DNA of 64,000 bases, from assembly GCA_001939145.1 (NCBI GenBank), contig LSRX01000499.1:378453-442452 (forward strand). Reading direction: 5' to 3'. Positions 29,905-46,479 of the stretch are shown here, one piece after another; the stretch's first letter is position 1; every line of letters begins with the position of its first letter. The translations under genes were made by a program, and so were the position numbers. This DNA comes from Symbiodinium microadriaticum. Lineage: Eukaryota > Sar > Dinophyceae > Suessiales > Symbiodiniaceae. The notes beneath the pieces were generated by a model. That model worked only from the letters and a program-made list of their open reading frames with translations, ran no database searches and was not told the origin of the DNA.

Positions 29905-32463
29905 TTGCGCAGATTGATGGTACAGGCAGGGTGCACAGAGTTTCCCTGCAGCTACGGACCAGAACTCCGTAGCTACCTGGGAAAGAAAGTACTGGTCGTG
30001 GCTTACCTTGGTTGCAAGCAAGAGTTCCGTCGGCCTCATCTGCGGATCCGAGCCTCAGCCCTTGAACTGCTTTTTCTGCCAGGGAACCATCACCACAGCA
30101 CCGTGGAATTCTTTAATGGCATCGACCAGAGCATCGATCGTTTCCATGTCCAAATGGTTTGTGGGTTCGTCCAGGTAAATCAAGTGCGGCCTCAGGTGAA
30201 GAACCCGAAGCAAGCCGAAGCCACGACTGGAGTTTCGTGCTCGAGACGCTCCTTGCGACTGAAATGCTGGCGATAGGTGACAATAGCCAACGCGACACGG
30301 CTCTTCTGCCCACCAGACAGGGTCTTGATTCGTCTGAGGGCCATGTCACCTTGGCATGATGTGCTGCATGTCCCGTAAGTATGTTCCTGCAAAGGCATCT
30401 AGGGACATGGCCGCTGATTCCAAATCGTCCCAAAACGCTTCGGGCCTGCATCCGAGCCAAGATATTGTTACTTCAATTCACGGTCCATACAAATTCCGAC
30501 GCCGTGCTACATTTGATTCTGACTGCGCCTCTTGATCGGTGATGCCTGGAAAACTAGCTTGCACGCAATCCACACACGTCGCATCGAGATCGAGCGAATC
30601 CACATGATGCTGCGCAAAGGTACCTGCAAAATAACCACTTGATAGTCCGAAACAATCAGGCTGGAGCTGTCGTGCAATCAGCGCACCTATCCTGGCGTTG
30701 CGATTGATATCGATCTGTCCAGCTGTTGGTATGAGCTTCTTTTGCATGACTTTGAGCAAGGTGGACTTGCCAGCCTCGGCTGTTGTGCTTTGCAATCCTA
30801 AGACCCAGAAACTCGAATCCCAGTGAACTGAGTTACTTTCTGGTTACAGTCCCTCTTGTTGTTCCAAGAGTCACCGTTGGCGCCCAGTATGCCAATCCGT
30901 CCAGAAATGTCCAGGTTGGCAGTTGCATTCTCAAAAAGTGGTGCTTTACCAGCGTAGGCGAAACTCATGTTGTCGAACTGAATTAATTGAGTCTTCGGCA
31001 GCTGGCCAGGTTCCGGGAATCGGATGGAAAGAGATGCAGCGTCGTTGAAGGTAATTGCAGGGTCTTCGATCTTCTCCATCTTGTCTAGCATCTTTTGCTT
31101 GCTGGCCTGGGACGAGAAACTTGATGACTCTAGATGCCCTACAAGATCGCTACAGGCATTGCAGCTAGGCGGCCTTTTGTGCCACAATCTTGGGTCTCTC
31201 ATCATGCTTGTTGATGAACTCCAATATGTGAGATATCTCCTTCTGCTGGGCATCATAAGCTCGTTGCTGAGCTAGGCGAGTTTCCTTCACCGTCTGCACG
31301 TACGCATCGTAATCGCCCTGCATGTTTGCAAGATCTAGACTCTAGACCTACCATGCGTCAAATGTACTGAAACCATTCCCGAAGCAACAGGGCCTTGTAA
31401 TACGCCAGCTTTTTGCCGTTCAGCAGAACGATGTCCGAGCACACGGCATTCAGGAAGCCCCGATCATGCGAGACAATAAGACAGGTGTTCTTGCACGAAA
31501 GCAGGTAATCCTGAAGGTAAAGAACCTGCGCCAGCAGACACGTACACAGCATGGCTCCTCAAAGAGACTATACCCGATTGCTAAATCAAGCAGCAGCTGG
31601 GAAATCCAGATGATTTGTTGGCTCATCCAGGAGTAGCAGCTCAGGTTGTGCAAAAAGTGCCGACGCCAATGACACACGCATTCGCCATCCACCAGATAAA
31701 GAAGATGTGGGCGTGTCCAGCAGTTGATCCGTGAACTGAAGTCCTGACAGGAGCATGACCATGTCGATGCATGCGCACACATCAACCCAAGATAAGAAGA
31801 ACTTTCACCTGGCAGTGCCGGCAAGTAACCTCGCAAGATTTTGGCAGCACGTGGCTCTGCATCATCAGAACCAATCTCCTGGAGCCGGTCCGCAATCTGC
31901 TTCAGTCGTTCCGACTCAGACGCATCGCGTGCGTCCTTATCTTGAAGAAGCTTCTGCTCCTGCAGCAGGAGCCTCCTCTCTACGTCACTGTGCAGAACCC
32001 ATTCGATCGGTTTGCGATCATCTCCGGTAACTTCCTGTTCTACCATCAGCACTTTCAGATTCTTGGGGAACTTGTCAAACTTGTAGTATGCAATCTCGCG
32101 CAGTAGAGTGCTCTTGCCCGCGCCATTGCGCCCGATCAAACCATAACGACGCCCTTGATTGAGCGTGAGGTCTGTGCCGAGAAGAAGTTCAGAGCCATCC
32201 AGTGACCGCAAATCAATGCTGTTCAGTTTGATGTCAGCCTTCGGTGCACCCAGCTTCTGCCGCGCCTGCAAATACACTTGAAGCGCGTTCTCGGCTTCAG
32301 ACGGTCCAGATGCAGCCTTTTCCTCCTTGACCCGGGCAGCTTCCATCTTTTGCTTGGCCTTCTCGGCTTTGGCGGCTGCGTTTTTGGCCGCGAGGCTTTT
32401 GAGGGCGCCATCCTTGCCTGTGCAGTCACGAAACGGGATTGACGAGTCGCAGTGTCGGGTCAT
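29905..32463 (-). CDS. ABC-F ATPase, GCN20/ABCF-like, at least eight exons
   Basis: A soluble twin-ATPase protein of the translation-linked ABC-F group. The N-terminus is Lys/Ala/Glu-rich ([20 protein letters not shown]). NBD1: Walker [10 protein letters not shown] (exon ending at 31,809 with CAG|GTGAAA), signature [12 protein letters not shown] and Walker [13 protein letters not shown] (about 31,744-31,600), H-loop IVSHDRGFL (about 31,470). The linker (about 31,322-31,165) is [20 protein letters not shown], then [16 protein letters not shown]2: Walker [20 protein letters not shown] across an intron near 30,900-30,780, [12 protein letters not shown], signature [14 protein letters not shown] (about 30,320), Walker [16 protein letters not shown] (about 30,160), and H-loop [16 protein letters not shown] on a separate exon after AAG| (about 30,010). 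All ATPase motifs are present. The exact start and stop are uncertain. It follows the eEF3-like gene on the same strand with less than 0.5 kb between. Confidence 0.88.
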
Positions 32464-32899
32464 GATCAGGGATTACTATGATGCTGCATGCAGGGTGTCT
32501 CGCATAAGTTTTCCCAGCACGGCCTGAAAGTCCAGACTCACCTGTGTGATTCTTAGACTCACAAGCCTATCTGAATCACCCCGCGAGCCAATCCCAGCTT
32601 CGTACACTAGCCAATCGCGATGCCATGCAGGTGTGCTCTACCTATCATTAAAAACTCTGCACGTCCACACTGTAGGGCATCTCAGGTACATCGTCAAGGT
32701 CTGGGAGGTGACATTTTCAGTACTGCGCATGTTCGGCGTGCTTGATATCCTACCACGCCGTCACGCCCCTCCTCAAGTTGACACGTGTCCAAACCTGGCC
32801 CATCTTGAGCTTCGCATACGAGCATCCTAAAATCTCCCATGATGAGCGTTCCGCAGAACAGGTCTGCAGCCCTCAGGTCCAGGAGCGTCCGGATATTAG

Positions 32900-35800
32900 C
32901 TAACAGTTAAACCTGTGGCGGCCTTCGATTTTCACGCAGCCATCTTCCACATGCCAGATTTCATCACACGTCTCTTGCAAGAACTCGGCATTGTGTGTAA
33001 CGACAATGGTGCCACCCTTGAAAAGCTTGATTGCTTTTGCAAGTGAGTTGACCGTCCTCGCGACACCAATGTTTACCATGAGTCCAGGCAAAGTCGTCGA
33101 CAAGTGAAGCTGCGAGATGTTTCGAGAGCCAGCCTTTCCATTCCGTTCTAGTGCAAGCGAGAAGCTGAAAGTCCAAATAATTTGTTGGCTCATCGAATGC
33201 AATGACGTGCGGCTTGGTCCACATTGCAGCGGCCATCATCAGCTTACCTGGGCTTGGTCTTTGTTGCCCCTGTTTAGGGGCCCCTTTCGTGACCGTTCCA
33301 TATATAATAGGGGTTTCTTTCCTACTTGCTATCCCCTTCTCTGGCCCCTTCTCCCTTTTGCACCCGTTCCATAGATATCCCAGCTTCGCGGCCACAGACG
33401 GACGGTCTGGAGACTGAAGCAGAACATCCCCGAGGCCCTAGGCCAAATGCGGGTCAGCTTCTCTTCTGTCCTGCAGAAAAGCCTTCTATCATCCGATGGC
33501 AGGTCATGTTCTCCGTAATCCCGAACGGTTCCTCGCTTGGACACCAGAAGTGGTTGCGCAGTTCGTGCTGAGATCACTGGTTCCTCTAGCCTACTCAATC
33601 AGTCCGCCGGAGCTCCAAATGCTTGACAATTTCCCTGGTACTGAGCGGTCGCATCGCTGTCTCGGCACACGCTATCCTGTCATCGAGAGCTGCACCTGCA
33701 ACGATGTCCAGGCATGAAAACCGCCGCTGCGGTGGCAGTGCATGGATTCATGCAAGATACACATTTTCTCGACGCCCAGAAGTCGCAGTTTGGTGAGGGG
33801 CTCGTAGGTGTTCCTGGCATGGCGACGGTCACAGCTCCAACGTTTCAGCTGCAACGGCTTGCAAAGCGAGCGGCTGCTTGGCGTCGTCCAAACCCTTCCA
33901 CTTCACCTCATACAGGATTTGCCGGCCTCTCCTGGCTGCAGCTGACGATGAGAGGCATTGCCAAATCACTTCACACTTACGATAGCCGCGGTTTGCAAGA
34001 GGCTTTAGGAGCCAATGGTAGCAGATTACGCATGGCCTTGATCTTGGACAGCATGTTTGCCGCACTGCGATCGCCGAGAACGCACAGCCAGCGACGACAC
34101 TCTTACACAGAAAATCAGAAAATCTGGAGCCAAATCTTTCCAAGCATCTTCTGTCTGGATAGCAATGCCTCGACTTCTTTCCCACGCTTGCCATGCTTGG
34201 CGGCCATGTCCTGCAAGTCCCGTTCATTGCATCTGGATTGCGATCAGTGCATCTGGAAGGTGAAGCGATTGCCACGACTTCCGAAACTGTAACACTGTGT
34301 TCGTCCACGCGTCCTTCCTGTACTGAGCCTCCTCCTCACTCTGTGGCAAAGTCAGCCTTCGCTGCGTCTCTTCATCATAGCCCTGCCTGACAGAGTCGAA
34401 GCCTACGAAGTCGATGATCGACGTGTCGCTTCATGACCAGCACCCCGAACGAAAGGCAACAGCCGCCTATCCGAATTGAACTAGCTGCAACTAGACCTCC
34501 ACACCTACATCTGCTGTCCTCAGGCTGAATGCCCCCCCAGCCCATACACCGCGCAATGCAAAACAACGACCTGCTTGTCTCTATCAATCAACTGTCAGGT
34601 GGGCAGCCAGAGGCCACAGGCACAGGAAGAAGCCTGCTCAACTGGTCCATTTTATAGCTTTCCAGCAATGCCTGGCCTGAAACGTGTTTGAAAGTAGTGC
34701 AAAGGCGTACTCTTCACGAACTCAGACAGGTGGAAGAAGTGGTGTTGGGCCTCGCAAAGACAGCAGGAAACACCGCCATCCCTCCGCGACACAGTTCCAT
34801 CACGGTGGATGGCGCGTTTTGCTGCCAAGCTGCTATATAAGCCAGCCGGAGATTTCTGTGTCTCCAAACAGCACTTACCTGCACAGTCAAAACCGGAAGC
34901 GTTGAGGAGGAAGGGGGAGGAAGACGACAGGAGGGGCAGGGAAGAACGAGGACATGTAGAGAAGGGCAGCAGAAAGAAAGGGGAGCGCAGGGGATGGGAG
35001 GTCCTCTCCCGTCTCATCCTCGGGTGGAAGGAGCTCACCAGCAAGAAGGTTCAACAGCCTGAGACAAACCAAAAAGTCATGACCGTGCTGACCCGCTAGC
35101 CGCTGCTCTGCTCAGTTCGGAGCGTTGACTTGCCAGCACCATTTCGACCGACCACTCCGATGCGACTGCCCATGGTAAGCCGGACGGTTACGCCCTTCAA
35201 CCTGACAGGCACACCATGGCGCATGCAACAACTGCCTTCCTTCCTTGATTTTAAGACATAGGCATCCGATCAAAGACCGCACCCCTCAAGGGGATGTTCG
35301 GGAATTCCGGGGAGGGCACGGACTGTGTGAGGCCGCCGTTTTGCCGGCCACCCCGTCCAGAGTCCAAAATAGAATACGCACAGCTTAACGCACCTTCGAA
35401 CTTGCAGTTGCCAGCACTCTGGGACTCTATAGGGACTCTAGAGCGACTAGTCCTGAGCCTCCTTCCGCTTCCCGCAAATAGCAACCATGTTCTGTCTCAT
35501 CCATGACTATAATTCAGGCCGCGCTGCACTAAGGGGGCATCCTCGAAGTACTTGAAGTTCAGGTTGGTGACCTGCAGCTTGTTGACATCATTGCGTTGCG
35601 TGGCAGCGCAACTGGGCTGGAGGCTGTTGCCACCGGCTTGCTGGCCGTACCGAGTCCCTCGATCTTTCCTCCAAGACTGAGTTGGAGAGCTGAAGAGTTG
35701 TGCCGTCATCCCCCAACAGGTTGCGTTATGAGATTGCAGCCCCGTACTCGCTCGCTTTGCCCCTCATTCTCTCGCTCCTGCCTGGCATGGGAAATCTCAT

Positions 35801-37905
35801 GCCGTCCTCATCTCCATCTGCGGGTAAAACCCCCAATTGCTTGCCTTCCACTGGCCTGTGGTCCGGCATGGCAATGGAACCATGAGTGTTACGCGCACCT
35901 CTTCCCAAAAATTGCTGGCTGGAGCACTTCTCTTGATCATCCTGCGTCTTCCCTTCGTGACCTCTGACTGTCAATACCTGGGCCAAGAGTTCACAGCCTT
36001 TCACAGCCCCGCAACGGAGATCACGCTTTGATTTGCTCGGGCCCTGGCACTTTTGGCCCCCTCGGCATCCAGCTTTGTCTTTGCCCTCGGCTCGCAGCCG
36101 CTCGGCAACTCGGCTCCCATACCCCAAAGCTTTTCGCGCCTGAAGGCATCGAAGTTTCCCTCGTAGTACACCAATTTTCCCTCCTTTGTGAAGTGCACGA
36201 TGTCCTTGTCGGGCGCGTTTTGAACATCGAGGCGCCACACTCACACTCCAGGTCTTCTTGCTGCCCGGACTCCGTGCAGGCATGGTTCAGGAAGCCGGCA
36301 TCGTGTGAGATGATCATGGCGGTTATCCTCTTGCCCTGCCGCTCAGACAAGACCAATGACAGGCGGTGTAATGCGAAACTCCCCGCCGCTGCCTGTGTCA
36401 CCAGGTAGTTTTGGAGCCACCGGACGGCCTGAACATGCAAAGGCCACTTTGAGATGCAAGGGTGCTGGATAAATCAATGCGGTTAAGCGACGACGGAATC
36501 TAAGTGGTTTGTCGGCTCGTCCAGCAAAAACACGTCCGCACCCTGGGCAACAGCACACGCCAGGGCGAGCCGCATCTTCCAGCCTGACGCGCTCGAGCAA
36601 GAAAGGCCGTTTTTACGAAACGTAAGGGTGGATTCCACCATCGAGTACGGACACAGGGAGATGAAGTTCGGGCAGCGACAGACATGACAAACGAGGTGAG
36701 CTTGCTCGTGCTTAGTTCAACCAAGGCTATGCACCACATCTTGGCCAAGAAATCAGGTCTTGTCATTGCTCAGGATTCCTGATTCCTGGCCGTTCTGCGA
36801 CCGAAAGCCACATGATGACACGCAGCTGCTACGCAGCTTCGGGTGAGACTTTTGGAGACAACCAGCGTGTTCAAGACAGCTTCAATTTGAGCATGACTCG
36901 CATGATGCCCAGTAGTTTTGGATACGGCATGATGCCCGGTTGCTTTGGAAACGGGCAGATTACTTTCCAAGACATCCTTTTTGCATACATGAACCGCTTT
37001 CCGCCTGCATTCAATTGCTTCCGGGATCACGTCTGTCAGCCCTTCATCAACGGCTAGGCTGCACATCAGTGCTGAACTGAAACCGATCCATGTCATGCAG
37101 TCGTTCAGACGCAGCCTCCACTCAACTCGCCAACCTGCTTGCCTGAGCTCAGTCAATGACATGTGCGACGGCACGCTTCGCGAACATTGCCAAGTTGCTG
37201 AACATATCCGAGTCGAAGCCCACATCATGAAGGTACTTGTCTGTGGAGCGACTGTCAATTCCTTCGCATTTCCTGGAAATGGAGAGCGCTCAAAGGCCCC
37301 TGACTCCCATCGAGTGCAGCCAAGGCTCAGCTTCACAAACTCACCTCAATTTCGCTAGCATTTGCAGGCAAAGGCAAACATGGCTTGTCCTTGGTCCTTG
37401 GACTGGTTACGACAAGCTGCTGCACGAAGTTCTTCTGTCTATGTTGTCCAATATCCCCTGGAAGGCAAGACTGTAACACTTCAAAAGGCACATTGAACTA
37501 GCCCACTCCGCAGTCCGATCTTATCTCTGATTGTCTGCAGCGCTCTCCTCGTGCTCCAAGTGGTAGCACTTGAGCTTCTCCATGCCAGGCAAGTCGCCAA
37601 CAGCAACCCTGAGTCTTGCTGCGATTCTTTGTCAGTAACGTTTCAAGACAGCGTTTGCAACAGAGTCCAGCTATCCTGCCCGCCCCGCCGGCCTTGACAT
37701 CAAGGTTGTCTTACCAGCACCATTCTGTCCAACGATGCCTGAGTCTGGATGAAGGCCATGAATTATGACAGGACCTCTTCCACTTCGAATTGGTCAGGCT
37801 AATAGCACGATGCAATTAGGCTCAGGATCTTGATCTTCTACGCTAGGAGAAACTAAGTGGGATTCCATACCGGCGGCCACGTCGAAGTTCAAAAAGCGTG
37901 TTGCT
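32900..37905 (-). CDS. eEF3-like translation elongation factor (ABC-F with chromodomain), about ten or more exons
   Basis: eEF3 is a ribosome-associated ATPase that helps clear the E-site. NBD1: [19 protein letters not shown] then [15 protein letters not shown] (Walker A, about 37,740), [34 protein letters not shown] with [12 protein letters not shown] (about 36,595-36,490), [14 protein letters not shown] (about 36,310) and [12 protein letters not shown] (about 36,160). NBD2: [33 protein letters not shown] (about 35,130), [20 protein letters not shown] (about 34,730), the eEF3-specific chromodomain insertion with [11 protein letters not shown] (about 33,920), [16 protein letters not shown], signature GFSAGQKRS (about 33,490), Walker [14 protein letters not shown] (about 33,200) and [22 protein letters not shown] (quoted by its parts VVTHNAEF and [10 protein letters not shown], about 33,000). 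The N-terminal HEAT region was not found. Both signature motifs are imperfect (SSASGW, FSAGQ). One intron appears to use a GA donor. Confidence 0.85.
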
Positions 37906-37909
37906 CAGC

Positions 37910-39760
37910 AACGGCTTGACCTGAGCAGTGCGAGAGCCACCCACATTGAGCAAAACACACTGGAGCCAGAGTTGCACTAATTCACGGTCGAGGTACGCTG
38001 CCCCCGTACATCAGGATCAAGTTCCTAGGCACAGAGCGGCTAGCTTGGCCACAGAATGTCGTAATGCTAATCAAATCGAAGCGATGGGATGGACATGAAC
38101 AAGTGTGTGTCAAGAGCACTTCCAAACTACCCGGGACCCCTAGAATCCACAGTGAAGCATACCTATACGTTCTGGGGCTCTCACGGAATGCAACAAACAA
38201 GGTCTTCATCTGACTTCGAAGTAGCGGCAACCTGCACCAAAGCAGATCCGTTGAAAGCAACAGCCTCACTTTCAGCGTCTGAAACATTCCTGGATTCGCG
38301 GGTGTCTGACCTCTTTGGCCGCATCCTTCTCTGGAAAAATCCTATCCTGAGTCATTGAGGCATTGAGCTTCAAGGAGGTCGAGGTTTTTTCCGAGGCCTG
38401 AGTCCGAAACTAATAAGTCCTTGAGAAAGGCATCGATGCTCCCCACACCGGCGGCCTCCAAATGAGGCCTCAATTACTACGTCCTGCTACCTAGCACGAC
38501 ACTCATGTCTCAGCAGAAGCATTGACATAAGATCCGCACGCCACTGATTGCTCTAACTCTTCAGCCGCCTCCGCTCGCTTGGAGGCATCCTGCAGGCACC
38601 GCGGAACAATTCTAAAACTATTCTAAATGCCGCGGCCTATCGCAACAAGCAACCGGACTAGATCGAGGCAAAAGTTTAGTTTAAGGCAGCTCCTGAAGCA
38701 GGTCGACGGCAGAAGCCGTCAGGTATTCCAAAACCTCCCAGGAGCATGACGAAGCACCCGGAACTGCTGCCTAGGCCTCTGCCATTTAGCAATTTAGCAT
38801 TCGCTTGAGAACAGATCTGCGACTTCTATCCTTACAGGTCCTTGTCTAATCCTGCAGGGGGATAGGCGATCTTTCAATTCTGAGGCCAACGACCCCATGA
38901 CGGCAAGGTCATGAAGCTGAACAGATTCAATGTTGCTTTCAACAGGCAACCGCTGGCCTGCCCCTACAGTCTTGCATATCTGCAAGACGCACTGGTTGGC
39001 ACAGCATTAAACCACGGAGCGGTTGCGATGGTTCTGGCTGCGGTTCAGCAACCATTCTCCGGCAGGTGGCCGCGAGCAGAGGGTTCTGAAGTAGATGGCT
39101 TTTTCGGCAGTCCACCGTGTTCACGTACCGCGGCGACTACGCTGCTGTTTCGCTGTGGTCTGTCGGTGCACAACACCTGCTTGCATCCAGAAATCACAGC
39201 CTGATGAAGACTGTGGCCTTCAGCAGGATTACTCATCGCCGAAGCCTCCGGCTTGGTCCGAGTCGGACGATTCATCTTAGAGCTTCTCGGCTGTTCTGTT
39301 CGAGCCACGTGGGCGACAGACTCCAAGGGCAGCCCGACTCCAGGCCGTCTGCACGGAAGCAAAAACTGCATGTGTCCTGAGCCGTGTCCTACGACGAAGC
39401 ACCAGCTTCTGCTCATTTTCTTGTGTTTAAAAGTTGAACTTTTTGAAAGCATGAGACGGCTGCGGTGGAGCGCGCTATGATCCGCTTAAGCTTTAGACCG
39501 GATCGACCCAAATCTATGCCGCCATGCCCGTGCCGACCTCCTGCTCGACCCCTTCTGCCAAAGATGCCTTAGCCAGGCTCGCAGACAAGAACTTCCAACA
39601 GCGCACAGGAACAGGCCTGCAACAGCTGCAACCGCCAAGCTCTTTTCACTTCGGCGCGCTTTGTCGCAGAGTGTACTTCCGCACTACGCTCTGTCGGCTC
39701 GAAGGGCTGAGATGGCTCAGAGGGCACAGTCGGGCTTGTCAGCATAGTTGCCAATCGTCT
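37910..39760. other. no recognised gene; possible N-terminal exons of the eEF3-like gene
   Basis: Short frames on both strands without motifs. The HEAT-repeat part expected upstream of the eEF3-like NBD1 could lie here or further right, broken by introns, but no helical repeat was recognised. Confidence 0.4.
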
Positions 39761-39763
39761 GGC

Positions 39764-45173
<5,410 letters not shown>

Positions 45174-45523
45174 GGCTGCAGAGCGCTGCACTCAGGTTTC
45201 TGTCTGCGGCTTCCATGCTCAGACGATCGGACCCACATGCAAATCCACATCTATGTACCCGTTGCCTGATCGCGAGTGGTCATGTGCACGGACACGAAAC
45301 TGGATCAAACACCGAAAGGTTAGGAACTGTGTTCTTGCTCGTCAGCTGCAGGTTGCGGTATCTCGTGGACGTTGTGCTCATGCTGACAACTCTCCTGGAG
45401 ACATTTGCTGCGATGATTCTGGTCTATTTGTGGACATGGGACTGCCTTCTGTCAACCAAGAAAGCCTTCTCCCGAAAGCGTTGCAAAGCGATCTTGCCTG
45501 GAGGTGGTTTGGATGACATGATG

Positions 45524-45603
45524 CGAAGATGAAGAAGATGATGATGATGAAGATGATGAACATGAAGAAGAAGATGATGATGATGATGATGATGACGATG
45601 ACG
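45524..45603. repeat. (GAT/GAA)n trinucleotide repeat
   Basis: GATGAAGAAGATGAT-type repeats. They produce His/Ser/Ile homopolymer frames on the minus strand that are not supported as coding. Confidence 0.9.
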
Positions 45604-45919
45604 AAGTATGGTCGTCGCGTAGTTGTCGTGAGGTAGCATGGCACAGAGTTTCGTGAGGTTGGTTGGCCCTCGGGTTTTCGCGAAGTTGCTTCTGATCTCT
45701 TGATTCAAGTCTTTTCGGTGGACCGCATCCTCCGGTCTGAAAATTGCGACCCTCCGGTGATCCTGGCGTCTCCAAGTGCTGCTCGTGCTGGATTTCGGCC
45801 TCGACATGAATTCCGCAAGTACTTGAGGGAAGAAAATTTGGTCGTGTTTCTGAATGTGTAGGGGAGCGTTTGGTGGCACGAAATCGCCAGGGCTTGTCTT
45901 GCTCCGAAACCGCGCGAGT

Positions 45920-46475
45920 TTTGCTCGCGCCAAACGGCGCTTCGCGCGTGATGCTGCGAGGATTCGCGTTTGGAATTGACAACCGTCTCGGTAGATGCGG
46001 CGTGTCCATGTTGTTGGTAAGCGGGACCCACTACGATTTCCAATCAACCAGCCGCATGTTAGTCTCGGAATGACAACCCTCTCGTTGGATGCGTGCGCGT
46101 GTGATATTTGTCTTGACGCTTTTCGGGCCTAGCCCCTATCCACCGGCACCGGGGGACAAGAATGTGCAGAAAGAACATCTTCAAATTGCAGTCCCCGTCG
46201 ATTTGATCTCGAAATGCCTGAAACCCGGCCAATATACCTTCGGGAAATGATGTTGGACATGTCTCCGAATCGCGCCAGCTCATGGAGGAAGGGTGCTGGC
46301 CGTGCTCCTGAATCCGCGAAATCGCGTTGCGCGTGTGCTTCGTGTTCGTGTCACAGAAGCCCGGCAGTAAATGGGTGGAAGCATTTGGTCGCGCCGGTCG
46401 CGCCAGCTCGTGCTGGCCGCGACGGGCATTCGAAATCGACAACCCGCTCGGTGCTCTCAGGTGGAGATGGATGAA
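45920..46475. repeat. degenerate dispersed motif GACAACCxxCTCGxT
   Basis: GACAACCGTCTCGGTAGATG (45,978), GACAACCCTCTCGTTGGATG (46,072) and GACAACCCGCTCGGTGCTCT (46,438) recur. The first and third are preceded by GCG-rich palindromic DNA and TTCGMRWTYGAC-like words. This looks like pieces of a diverged repeat family. No element ends were found. Confidence 0.4.
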
Positions 46476-46479
46476 GGAG

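Noticed and set aside
33202..33417. Hydrophobic plus-strand frame in the eEF3-like gene
   Set aside because: Lies over an intron with a small internal duplication (TATGGAACGG words) and the CCCCTGTTTAGGGGCCCC palindrome; no gene evidence.
45452..46047. Frames with His or Ser homopolymers
   Set aside because: Products of the GAT/GAA repeat at 45,524-45,603.
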